Part shown: positions 1 to 7,869 of the stretch, piece after piece
Layout: every line of letters starts with the position of its first letter
Position numbering within the stretch: position 1 is the stretch's first letter
Assembly: GCA_025210335.1 (NCBI GenBank)
Contig: JAOARY010000045.1
Coordinates: forward strand, 1 to 64,000
From: Peptostreptococcaceae bacterium
GTDB taxonomy: Bacteria; Bacillota; Clostridia; Peptostreptococcales; Peptostreptococcaceae
Direction: 5' to 3'
Length of the DNA: 64,000 nucleotides
Notes under the pieces: model-generated
The model's database searches: none
What the model saw: the letters and a program-made list of their open reading frames with translations, nothing else
What the model was told of the DNA's origin: nothing
Made by a program: the position numbers and the translations under genes

Positions 1-2
1 AG

Positions 3-1046
3 TTAATTTCTAAAAAAGAAGCTACTTTAAGTGCTAATAAATTTGATAAATATATAAATAATGAAGTTAAAGTTCTAGATGATTATAAATGGATTAATTT
101 ATGTGGTTCTAAAGCAAGAAAAAAAGCTATATGTAATGCAGAAACTGCATATAAAAGATTTTTTAATGGAAAGTCTAAATTTCCAAGATTTAAGAAGAAA
201 AATAAATCTGATGTTAAATTATATTTTCCTAAGAATAATAAAACTGATTGGAAGATAAAAAGACACAAAATCAACATACCAACTTTAAAATGGATTAGAT
301 TAAAAGAAAAAGGTTATATTCCGACTAATTTAAGCGTTATTAGTGGAACAGTATCAAAAAAAGCAAATAGATATTTTGTATCGGTAATAGTTGAAGAAGA
401 AGTTGATATTAAAAATAATATAAAAACCAAAGGAATTGGAATTGACTTAGGACTAAAAGATTTAGCTATTTGTTCTGATGGTAGAGTATTTAAAAATATT
501 AATAAAACTATCAGAATTAAGAAGATAGAAAAAAAATTAAAAAGAGAACAAAGAAAACTTTCAAGGAAATATGAAAGTTTGAAATTAAAAAATAAAAGAA
601 AAGGAGAAGCTACTAGGCAAAATATCCAAAAGCAAATAGTCAAAGTACAAAGAGTTCATCAAAGACTATCTAACATTAGAACAGATTATATAAATAAAAC
701 GATTAATGAAATAGTTAAGCAAAAACCAAGCTATATAACTATTGAAGATTTAAATGTTATAGGTATGATGAAAAATAGGCATTTGTCTAAAGCTGTGGGA
801 CAACAGAAATTCTATGAGTTTAGAGTAAAACTTAAATATAAATGCAAACTAAATGGAATTGAATTAAGAATTGTTGATAGATTCTATCCATCAAGTAAAA
901 CTTGTAGTGTTTGTGGAGCATATAAGAAAGATTTAAAATTAACTGATAGAAACTATAAGTGTAATGGGTGTGGTTCTATTTTAGATAGAGATTATAATGC
1001 TTCTATTAATTTAGAGAATGCTAAAATATACGAAATTACAAAGTAA
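3..1046 (+). CDS. tnpB: IS605-type TnpB RNA-guided nuclease (5' end outside window)
   Basis: The frame is open from the window edge, so the N-terminus is missing; about 347 codons are visible. The RuvC-like catalytic set is intact: GIDLGLKD (first Asp), TIEDLN (Glu) and DRDYNAS (last Asp). A four-Cys zinc finger (CSVCGA...CNGCGS) lies before the last motif. TnpB proteins cut DNA guided by an RNA made from the element's right end. No tnpA is visible, so it could be a tnpB-only element or have tnpA further left. The downstream gene is a BCCT transporter with a damaged N-terminus, so this insertion may have changed its leader. Confidence 0.93.
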   Translation, partial: LISKKEATLSANKFDKYINNEVKVLDDYKWINLCGSKARKKAICNAETAYKRFFNGKSKFPRFKKKNKSDVKLYFPKNNKTDWKIKRHKINIPTLKWIRLKEKGYIPTNLSVISGTVSKKANRYFVSVIVEEEVDIKNNIKTKGIGIDLGLKDLAICSDGRVFKNINKTIRIKKIEKKLKREQRKLSRKYESLKLKNKRKGEATRQNIQKQIVKVQRVHQRLSNIRTDYINKTINEIVKQKPSYITIEDLNVIGMMKNRHLSKAVGQQKFYEFRVKLKYKCKLNGIELRIVDRFYPSSKTCSVCGAYKKDLKLTDRNYKCNGCGSILDRDYNASINLENAKIYEITK

Positions 1047-1200
1047 AGTAATCGTATATATGTACCGATGGCTAGTCGGGAATTAACGACTGTGAAGTGC
1101 TATACAAACGAAAGTAGTATATTTTTATAAATTATGAAATCGAGTACGTTGAAACAGTAATAATCTCGATATGGATACTTTTGTCCATATTTTGAGTAGC
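1047..1200 (+). ncRNA. Right end of tnpB element with probable omegaRNA scaffold
   Basis: The sequence after the tnpB stop is non-coding and structured. It has a conserved-looking segment (GGCTAGTCGG...ACGACTGTGAAG) and two hairpins: ATCGAG/CTCGAT at 1139-1170 and ATATGGA/TCCATAT at 1169-1190. In IS200/IS605 elements the 3' end of tnpB plus the right end gives the guide RNA, and the guide lies just past the element. The exact right boundary, near 1190-1205, is not certain. Confidence 0.55.
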
Positions 1201-1315
1201 AGGAATGAATATTAATGAGTATTGAAAAAAATCAACATTAAAAAATGTTGGAACAAAGAAAGCAAAGATTGACAAACTGCTTATATCAATAAGTTTATCT
1301 TTAGTATTATCAATA

Positions 1316-2794
1316 GTGGCATGTTTGGCATTAAAACCAGATACATCTCAATTAGTTGCAAGTAAGATATTTTCTTTATTTACTGATTTATTTGGTTCAG
1401 GAGTTTTATTATTTACATTCTTAGGAATAATTCTTTTAATAGGTATTGCATTTAGTAAGTATGGAAGTATAAGACTAGGAAATGAAAAGGCAGAGTATTC
1501 AACATTTAAATGGGTTGCTATGATGATTTGTTGTGGACTTGGGTCAGCAACGGTTTATTGGGCGTTTATGGAATGGGCTTATTATATCAAAACACCTGGA
1601 ATAGGTATAGAATCAGGATCAACGATTGCTTATGAAATGAGTGTTACTTATACGATGTTCCACTGGGGAGTTAGTGCATGGACATTATATGCATTAGCTG
1701 CAATACCAGTATGTTATCATTTTTATGTTAGAAAAAATAATGGTTTAAGTTTTAGTTCAGTTATTAGTGCAATGACAGGTATTAAATCAAACGGAATAAT
1801 AGGAAGAATAATAGATGTAATATTTATATTCACTTGTTTTGGAGGACTTAGTATAACTCTTGGAGTATCTGTACCTTTAGTAACTCAAGTTATATGTTCT
1901 GTTATTGGTATTGAACCAACTTTTAATATGAATATAATACTTATAGTTTTGATATCAATAATATATTCATTTAGTTCATATATAGGTATCCAAAAAGGTA
2001 TGAGTAAATTAGCTGATTGGAATACTAAATTAGCGATAGTATTTTGTCTTTTAGTATTATGTATAGGACCTACATTATTTATAATGAAGAATTTTGTTAA
2101 TTCATTTGGGCTAATGGTTCAAAATTTTGTAAGAATGAGTCTATATACAGATCCAGTCAATAATAGCGGTTTTCCAGAATCGTGGACAATATTTTATTGG
2201 TTATATTGGACTGCTTATGCTCCATTTACTGCACTTTTTATTGCAAAGGTATCAAAGGGAAGAACAATTCGTTCGGTTATAACAAATACACTTTTAAGTG
2301 GAAGTTGTGGTTGCTTTTTCTTCTTTGGAATATTAGGAAGTTTTTCAGTTCAAAGAGAGATTATGGAGGTTGTTCCTGTAGTTGATATGTTATCAAAAGG
2401 ATTAGATAAAGAAGCTATTGTTATGATGTTAAAGTCTTTACCTTTTGGAAATGTATTATTAGTTTTATTTTCAATAATAACTGTATTTTTCTTAGCTACA
2501 ACATTAGATGGTGCAGCATTTACAATGGCATCAACTGCTACACCTGGACTTAAAAATAATGAAGAACCTCATCCGATACACCGTCTATTTTGGTGTGCTA
2601 TGTTAGCAGTTGTACCATTAACTATGATAATGATAGGTGCAAATTTAAATACAATAGAAACATGTGCAGTTGCATCAGCTATACCACTTGTATTTATAAT
2701 GATAATTATGCTTTATGGATGGCTTAAATGGATGTTTGAAGATTATGCTAATAAAAACAGTGTTGAGATATTTGAAGAATCTAAATTGAAATAA
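1316..2794 (+). CDS. BCCT family transporter, copy 1 (N-terminus frameshifted; expected start 1215)
   Basis: This is a sodium- or proton-coupled or antiport carrier of the betaine/carnitine/choline family. The body is intact and most residues match copy 2 at 9083, including FHWGVSAWTLYALAAIP and the family signature region (SWTIFYWLYW...PFTALFIAKVSKGRTIR). The start is the problem. The GTG at 1316 falls inside the first membrane segment. Homology with copy 2 continues upstream to about 1256 in the same frame (AKIDKLLISIS), but TGA at 1223 closes that frame and it has no standard start. An ATG at 1215 with AGGA at 1201-1204 reads MSIEK and would join this frame if the seven-A tract at 1225-1231 had eight A. 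It is either a frameshifted pseudogene, a slippage-dependent gene or a sequence error. Confidence 0.85.
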   Translation: MACLALKPDTSQLVASKIFSLFTDLFGSGVLLFTFLGIILLIGIAFSKYGSIRLGNEKAEYSTFKWVAMMICCGLGSATVYWAFMEWAYYIKTPGIGIESGSTIAYEMSVTYTMFHWGVSAWTLYALAAIPVCYHFYVRKNNGLSFSSVISAMTGIKSNGIIGRIIDVIFIFTCFGGLSITLGVSVPLVTQVICSVIGIEPTFNMNIILIVLISIIYSFSSYIGIQKGMSKLADWNTKLAIVFCLLVLCIGPTLFIMKNFVNSFGLMVQNFVRMSLYTDPVNNSGFPESWTIFYWLYWTAYAPFTALFIAKVSKGRTIRSVITNTLLSGSCGCFFFFGILGSFSVQREIMEVVPVVDMLSKGLDKEAIVMMLKSLPFGNVLLVLFSIITVFFLATTLDGAAFTMASTATPGLKNNEEPHPIHRLFWCAMLAVVPLTMIMIGANLNTIETCAVASAIPLVFIMIIMLYGWLKWMFEDYANKNSVEIFEESKLK

Positions 2795-2832
2795 TTGTAT
2801 TAAAAAAATTTAGTATTAATTATAAAAATTAA

Positions 2833-2875
2833 GAGGCTGAACTTAAAATTAAATTTTTAGTTCAGTCCTTTTTGC
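2833..2875 (+). terminator. Rho-independent terminator after BCCT copy 1
   Basis: An AT-rich hairpin with arms built on GGCTGAACT...AGTTCAGTCC is followed by a T run. It separates the transporter from the regulator that follows. Confidence 0.75.
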
Positions 2876-2931
2876 TAGTAAATTTTTTTTTATTATTATT
2901 TAGGGTAAAATATAGTTGGTGGGGTGTTTTT

Positions 2932-4338
2932 ATGAAATTAGATCAGTTTAGGTTTTTGGATTATGAAAAATTAAAAAGAATTGTAGATAATGCATATGAT
3001 GAAATTTTTGTTTATGATAATAATTATAAAATAATATATGTAAATAAAGCGTGCAAAAGACATTATGGTATGAAACAAGAAGAGATTATAGGGGATGATT
3101 TTTTTAATCTTCTATCAGAAGATAAATGGTATCCATCTTTACTTCCGATGGTATATAAGGAAAAAAGACAATTAACAATTGAACAGACTTCTTATATAGG
3201 TAAAAAATTAATAACAACAGCAGTTCCTTTATTTGATGAAGATGGGCAAATAGAATTTGTTGTTATGAGTGTTTATGATTCGTCTTGTAATTTAGTAAAT
3301 CAAAGGCTTATGATGGAAGAAGCCTATAAAAATAAAAAGAATAATGGTGATGAATTTAGCGTTGAAGAATTAGAAGATGAAGGAGATATATTTTTTAAAA
3401 GCGAAAAGATGAAGCAGATAATAAAATTTACAAAAAATATAGCTAAATTTGATTCAACAGTTTTGATTCACGGTGAATCTGGAACAGGTAAAACTATGCT
3501 AGCTAAATATATACATGATAATAGCAAAAGAAAATCAAATTCTTTTTTATCAATAAATTGTAGTGCAATACCAGAACAATTATTAGAATCTGAATTATTT
3601 GGATATGTCGAGGGTGCTTTTACAGGTGCAAAAAAAGCAGGAAAAACAGGACTTATAGAACTTGCTTGTGGAGGAACAATACTTTTAGACGAGATAGGAG
3701 AACTTTCATTGCCACTTCAAGCAAAAATTCTACATGTTATTCAAGAAAAATCATATATACCGATTGGTTCAAATAAAATAAAAAAAGCAGATGTTAGAAT
3801 AATTTCAGCTACAAATAAGAATTTATTAGAACAGGTTAGAAAAAAGGCATTTAGAGAGGATTTATTTTGGAGATTAAATGTAATAGACGTTGAAATACCA
3901 GCGCTTAGAAATAGAAAAGAAGATATAAATATATTATCTGAAATATTTCTAAGAAAGTTTAATAAAAAACATAACTCAAATAAAAAACTTTCTAATGAAT
4001 GTATGGAGTTTTTTATATCTTATGATTGGCCAGGAAATATAAGACAATTACAAAATCTAATAGAAAGACTTGTTATAACTAGTGAAAGCCATATTATAAC
4101 AAAAGAAAATATACCAAAATTTATGTTTGAAAAATTAATAATGCAAAGTGATATTAAAGAAAATAAAGGATTTGAATTTGAAGAAGGACAATCTTTTGAC
4201 TTGGTAGTTGAAAAATTTGAAGAAGATATAATAAAAAAGATGTATCAAAAGCACAATTCAACAAGAAAATTAGCACAAGTACTTAAAATTTCGCAGAGTA
4301 AAAGTTCAAGACTTATAAGAAAATATATAACAAAGTGA
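2932..4338 (+). CDS. Sigma-54-dependent PAS/AAA+ activator, module 1
   Basis: This 468-residue enhancer-binding protein is a cytoplasmic activator of sigma-54 RNA polymerase. A PAS sensor domain spans roughly residues 15-120. The AAA+ domain has Walker A GESGTGKT, the sigma-54 contact loop GAFTGA and Walker B GGTILLDEIGE. A short C-terminal helix-turn-helix (STRKLAQVLKISQSKSS) follows. The ATG at 2932 is preferred because GGTGGGG sits just upstream; a longer reading from 2872 has no ribosome site. It lies directly upstream of the -24/-12 promoter at 4466 and so probably controls the UxaA-type genes. It is a close paralogue of the activator at 6275; the PAS ligand is unknown. Confidence 0.95.
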   Translation: MKLDQFRFLDYEKLKRIVDNAYDEIFVYDNNYKIIYVNKACKRHYGMKQEEIIGDDFFNLLSEDKWYPSLLPMVYKEKRQLTIEQTSYIGKKLITTAVPLFDEDGQIEFVVMSVYDSSCNLVNQRLMMEEAYKNKKNNGDEFSVEELEDEGDIFFKSEKMKQIIKFTKNIAKFDSTVLIHGESGTGKTMLAKYIHDNSKRKSNSFLSINCSAIPEQLLESELFGYVEGAFTGAKKAGKTGLIELACGGTILLDEIGELSLPLQAKILHVIQEKSYIPIGSNKIKKADVRIISATNKNLLEQVRKKAFREDLFWRLNVIDVEIPALRNRKEDINILSEIFLRKFNKKHNSNKKLSNECMEFFISYDWPGNIRQLQNLIERLVITSESHIITKENIPKFMFEKLIMQSDIKENKGFEFEEGQSFDLVVEKFEEDIIKKMYQKHNSTRKLAQVLKISQSKSSRLIRKYITK

Positions 4339-4381
4339 GTTAAAAATGAAACGGGTGAGTTATTTTTAACTTGCTTTTTTT
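4335..4381 (+). terminator. Terminator after activator 1
   Basis: The arms AGTTAAAAAT (4338-4347) and ATTTTTAACT (4362-4371) pair and are followed by GCTTTTTT. The hairpin overlaps the stop codon of the activator gene. Confidence 0.75.
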
Positions 4382-4465
4382 ATTTCTATAAATATATTCA
4401 AAAAAATAAATATGTTAAAAGTCCTAAAACAAGCCATTTATAAAAAAATAATAAAAATAAAAAAA

Positions 4466-4483
4466 TTGGCTATTAAATTGCTA
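4466..4483 (+). promoter_or_regulatory. Sigma-54 (-24/-12) promoter of the UxaA-type operon
   Basis: TTGGC at 4466-4470 and TTGC at 4478-4481 have exactly ten bases between the invariant GG and GC, as the sigma-54 consensus requires. It lies about 45 bases upstream of the first hydratase gene and just after an enhancer-binding protein gene. Confidence 0.85.
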
Positions 4484-4523
4484 TTAAATAAGACGTAATA
4501 ATAATACTATGGAGGTTAAAAAA

Positions 4524-4859
4524 TTGAAAAAAGCAATTATAAAAGGTGAAAAAGATAATGTTGCAATCTTACTTCAAGATGCAAAATTAGGTGAAGAAGT
4601 AGCTATATATAATAAAGATTTGAAATTAGAATATAATCTAATAGCAAAAACTGATTTGCCTTATGGAAACAAAATAGCTATTAAAGAAATTATTAAAAAA
4701 GAAATAATCTATAAAGGAAATTATCCAATAGGTTCAGCCTTAAAAAATATAACTATTGGAGAACTTGTGCATGTTCATAATGCACAAAGTGACAAGATTA
4801 ATTTTCCGCAGTCAATAATAAATGAAATATTAAAACAGATGAATATAAATGGTATATAA
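4524..4859 (+). CDS. UxaA-family hydratase/lyase, small (SAF-domain) subunit
   Basis: This 111-residue protein matches the N-terminal SAF domain of altronate/galactarate dehydratases and the small subunit of (2R)-sulfolactate sulfo-lyase, in which it is encoded apart from the catalytic part. It contains the typical KKAIIKGEKDNVAILLQDAK start and GSALKNITIGELVHVHN. The start is TTG at 4524, eight bases after GGAGG (4511-4515); the in-frame ATG at 4509 would place the ribosome site inside the gene. It is followed after 23 bases by the large subunit. Substrate cannot be read from sequence alone. Confidence 0.88.
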   Translation: MKKAIIKGEKDNVAILLQDAKLGEEVAIYNKDLKLEYNLIAKTDLPYGNKIAIKEIIKKEIIYKGNYPIGSALKNITIGELVHVHNAQSDKINFPQSIINEILKQMNINGI

Positions 4860-4882
4860 ATTAGATAAAATAGGAGGGAAAA

Positions 4883-6052
4883 ATGTATTTTAATGGTTAT
4901 AAAAGATCAAATGGAACAGTAGGTACAAGAAATAAAATACTTATAATATCAGTTGATGAATGTATGGAAGGAATAGCAAGAGCTATTGCAAATGAATTTG
5001 AAGATGTTATTATAGTTACTAATTACAATACATGCATGCTTGGTGGAAATGAAGAGACTCTAAGTAATATGATAAATATAGGTTCAAATCCAAATGTATG
5101 TGGAGTACTTATTATGGCTATGGGCTGTGGTAGTATAGATCCTAATTTGGTAGCTAATCCAATTTCAAAAACTGGTAAGATTGCAAAGACTTTAACTGCA
5201 ATCAAAGAACAAGGAACTAGAAAGACTATCAAAAAAGGTATAGAGATATTAAAAGAAATCGAAATAGAAAAGAATAAAGCAGTAAGGTCAGATATTCATA
5301 TATCAAATCTTATAGTTGGAGTAAAATGTGGAGGATCGGATACAAGTTCTGGACTTGCGTCAAATCCAAGTGTAGGGAAGGCTTCTGATATGCTAATAGA
5401 AAACGGTGCCACAGTTGTTGCAGGAGAACTTATGGAACTTGTTGGTTGTGAAGATATATTATTAAAAAGAGCATGTGATGAGCAGGTCGGCAAAAAAATT
5501 ATAAGGCTTATAAATGAGGAAGAAAAACGCTGGGGTGTTGCTAATGATACCGAAATAATGAGTGTTGGTAACAGTGTAGGTGGACTTACAACAATTGAAG
5601 AAAAAGCATTAGGTTCACTTGAAAAAATAGGAACAAAGCCAATAGTAGGCATACTTGAATTTAATCAATCAGGACATGAAAAGCCAACTAAAAAAGGTCT
5701 TTATCTGTCTGATACGACTATGCTTTGTGGTGGTTCGGCTATGCATTTTGCTTCAATTGGTGCACAATTAATATTATGGACTAGTGGTGGAGCTGGATTT
5801 AATAATGAACTGATCCCTGTGATTAGAGTTAGTGGAAATGAAAATCTTATAAATGAAGATATAGATATAGATGCTACAAAAATAATGAAAAATGAAGATA
5901 CTATAGATAATGTTGGGTCTAAGATATTTGATAAAGTAATAGAAGTTGCAAGTGGTCAAAAGACTAATATTGAAGGGGTTGGATATTCTTATTGCACGCT
6001 ATATCAAAAGAATACAAGATTGGAATATTGCATCAAAAAATGCGAATTATAA
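4883..6052 (+). CDS. UxaA-family hydratase/lyase, large catalytic subunit
   Basis: This 389-residue protein is the catalytic C-terminal part of the UxaA family (altronate dehydratase, galactarate dehydratase GarD, sulfolactate sulfo-lyase large subunit), which removes water or sulfite from 2-hydroxy acids, usually with Fe(II). Family features are GYKRSNGTVGTRN at the start, several conserved Cys in glycine-rich loops (MGCGSIDP, VGVKCGGSDTSSGLASNPSVG, MLCGGSAMHFASIGAQ). The start has AGGAGGG upstream. It forms a sigma-54 operon with the small subunit. The lone Cys-rich tail (YCIKKCEL) is ordinary. Which acid is used is unknown. Confidence 0.9.
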   Translation: MYFNGYKRSNGTVGTRNKILIISVDECMEGIARAIANEFEDVIIVTNYNTCMLGGNEETLSNMINIGSNPNVCGVLIMAMGCGSIDPNLVANPISKTGKIAKTLTAIKEQGTRKTIKKGIEILKEIEIEKNKAVRSDIHISNLIVGVKCGGSDTSSGLASNPSVGKASDMLIENGATVVAGELMELVGCEDILLKRACDEQVGKKIIRLINEEEKRWGVANDTEIMSVGNSVGGLTTIEEKALGSLEKIGTKPIVGILEFNQSGHEKPTKKGLYLSDTTMLCGGSAMHFASIGAQLILWTSGGAGFNNELIPVIRVSGNENLINEDIDIDATKIMKNEDTIDNVGSKIFDKVIEVASGQKTNIEGVGYSYCTLYQKNTRLEYCIKKCEL

Positions 6053-6159
6053 TAGGATTTATGTTGAAAAATTATAAGTAAATATAGTAATTAAGTAAAT
6101 ATAGTGATGAAAATAAAATGAAGTATATTAAATACATTTTTAATTATTTTATTAAAAAT

Positions 6160-6195
6160 AACAAAAAGAACTGAAATAATCGGTTCTTTTTGTGG
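6160..6195 (+). terminator. Hairpin after UxaA operon
   Basis: CAAAAAGAAC pairs with GTTCTTTTTG around a short loop. The T run is inside the right arm; it probably ends the two-gene operon. Confidence 0.6.
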
Positions 6196-6213
6196 TATTT
6201 AAAATTATATAAT

Positions 6214-6259
6214 ATACTAAAATTAATACTAAAACGAATAATTTTTAGTTTTTTAGTAT
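6214..6259 (+). promoter_or_regulatory. Inverted repeats in the promoter region of activator 2
   Basis: ATACTAAAA at 6214-6222 is mirrored by TTTTAGTAT at 6251-6259, and a second ATACTAAAA sits at 6227-6235. They lie within 60 bases of the activator start and could be an autoregulatory operator. This is inference only. Confidence 0.35.
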
Positions 6260-6274
6260 AAATGGGGTGAATTT

Positions 6275-7648
6275 ATGAATATAAATAAAGATATTGATTT
6301 TAAAGAGTTTATAAAAATTATAGACCAAGCTTATGATGAAATACTTATATATGATAATAATTATAATATCATATATATAAATAAAGCTTGTGAAAGACAT
6401 TATGGAATATCTCAAGAGGAAATGGTTAATAGTAATTTTTATGATTTTTCGGATGAATATTGGTCAACATCTGTTTTGCCATATGTATATAGAACTAAGA
6501 AGGCTGTCCAACAAAAACAAGAAACAGTACTTGGTGCAAAACTTCTTACAATAGCAGTACCGATATTAGATGCTCAAAATGAAGTTAAATATGTGATTAT
6601 GAGTGTTAGAGATGATACATTAGATGAGACCACTCAAAGTCATAAATTATTAGAAGACGTAATACCAACTAATATGAAAAATATAGCTAAAAATGTTGTA
6701 TTTAGTAGTGAAAAGATGAAGAGAATATTGAATTTGGTAAATGAAATAACGAATTTAGACTGTCCTATTTTAATTACTGGAGAATCTGGAGTGGGAAAAA
6801 CTCTAATAGGCAAATACATTCATGAAAATAGCGATAGAAAAAATCAGCCATTTGTGCATATTAACTGTGCAGCAATAAGTTCTACATTGTTTGAATCAGA
6901 GCTATATGGATATGAAAAAGGAAGTTTTACGGGTGCAAGAGCAAAAGGAAAAATTGGACTTGCTATGAAGGCTAATAAGGGAACTTTATTTTTGGATGAA
7001 ATATCAGAAATTCCTTTTGATATGCAAGCGAAATTATTGCAATTTATTCAAGAAAAAAAATTCTATCCAATAGGAAGTTTAACTCCTGTAGAAGTTGATT
7101 TAAGAATAATAACAGCAACTAATAGAAATTTAGAACAAATGGTAAAAATGAATACATTCAGGCAAGATTTATATTATAGACTCAATGTATTTGAAATAGA
7201 TATACCACCAATTAGAGAAAGAAAAGAAGATATACTTTTGATTTGTGATTATTTTTTAAATATATATTCTCATAAATATAATAAAAGTCATAGATTTTCA
7301 AATGAAGTAAAAAACATTTTTATGAATTATTCATGGAAAGGCAATGTAAGAGAAATATCTCATATAATAGAGAGACTTGTTGTAGTCACAAAGGAAGTAG
7401 TGATAAAGCCAATTAACCTACCAAAACATCTATATGAAATATCTACCAAAAAAGATTATTCAGCTAAAGATTATGATATTGAAGATGGCAAAAAACTAAA
7501 TGATTTGATGGATGAATATGAAAGTAAGATAGTAAAGAAAATATATAAAGAATGCAAATCAACTAGAAAAATGGCTGATAAATTAGGTATTAGTCAAAGT
7601 AAAGCATCTAAATTATATAGAAAGTATGTAAAGAATGAGTTCAATTAA
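6275..7648 (+). CDS. Sigma-54-dependent PAS/AAA+ activator, module 2
   Basis: This 457-residue paralogue of the activator at 2932 has the same order: PAS domain (about residues 10-115, AYDEILIYDNNYNIIYINKA), AAA+ domain with Walker A GESGVGKT and Walker B KGTLFLDEISE, and a C-terminal HTH (STRKMADKLGISQSKASK). Its sigma-54 contact loop reads GSFTGA in place of GAFTGA. Some natural activators have this change, so activity is still likely. GGGGTGA precedes the ATG at a good distance. It lies upstream of the -24/-12 promoter at 7804 and probably activates the racemase-type enzyme plus BCCT copy 2. Confidence 0.95.
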   Translation: MNINKDIDFKEFIKIIDQAYDEILIYDNNYNIIYINKACERHYGISQEEMVNSNFYDFSDEYWSTSVLPYVYRTKKAVQQKQETVLGAKLLTIAVPILDAQNEVKYVIMSVRDDTLDETTQSHKLLEDVIPTNMKNIAKNVVFSSEKMKRILNLVNEITNLDCPILITGESGVGKTLIGKYIHENSDRKNQPFVHINCAAISSTLFESELYGYEKGSFTGARAKGKIGLAMKANKGTLFLDEISEIPFDMQAKLLQFIQEKKFYPIGSLTPVEVDLRIITATNRNLEQMVKMNTFRQDLYYRLNVFEIDIPPIRERKEDILLICDYFLNIYSHKYNKSHRFSNEVKNIFMNYSWKGNVREISHIIERLVVVTKEVVIKPINLPKHLYEISTKKDYSAKDYDIEDGKKLNDLMDEYESKIVKKIYKECKSTRKMADKLGISQSKASKLYRKYVKNEFN

Positions 7649-7679
7649 ACTCGGTGAGTTTTTTTGAACTCATTTTTTA
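7634..7679 (+). terminator. Terminator after activator 2
   Basis: An 11-base perfect repeat, AATGAGTTCAA (7634-7644) against TTGAACTCATT (7664-7674), is followed by TTTTT. It overlaps the stop codon. Confidence 0.8.
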
Positions 7680-7724
7680 TCTATTTTAGAATTAATGCAT
7701 ATTTTAGCGAATATATTTTTAATA

Positions 7725-7744
7725 TTGAGTGCAAATAAACTCAA
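7725..7744 (+). promoter_or_regulatory. Candidate upstream activator site
   Basis: TTGAGT-N8-ACTCAA is centred about 70 bases before the -24 element at 7804. That is a plausible place for dimer binding by the activator encoded just upstream. No second copy was found, so support is weak. Confidence 0.35.
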
Positions 7745-7803
7745 TCTTAGAAAAACGTTTTTATAAAAAAATCAATAAAGCTCTAAATTTAGTCATTTTT
7801 ATT

Positions 7804-7820
7804 TTGGCAAAGATATTGCT
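7804..7820 (+). promoter_or_regulatory. Sigma-54 (-24/-12) promoter of racemase-BCCT operon
   Basis: TTGGCA at 7804-7809 and TTGCT at 7816-7820 keep the required ten bases between GG and GC. It lies about 50 bases before the TTG start of the enolase-superfamily gene. Confidence 0.87.
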
Positions 7821-7869
7821 CTAATATAAATCGTCAAAATAAAACCATTATGGTTAAGGAGGAAAAACG

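Noticed and set aside
1248-1265. A GG-N10-GC pattern (TTGGAACAAAGAAAGC) before BCCT copy 1, resembling a -24/-12 promoter
   Set aside because: It lies inside the conserved N-terminal coding region of the carrier, and the boxes match poorly (GGAA, AAGC). It is probably chance.
2872-2931. A longer N-terminus for activator 1
   Set aside because: The added residues are hydrophobic leader-like translation of a terminator and spacer, with no ribosome site. ATG 2932 has a clear one.
4509-4523. ATG 4509 as start of the small UxaA-type subunit
   Set aside because: It would place the GGAGG ribosome site inside the gene. TTG 4524 has ideal spacing and matches the family start.
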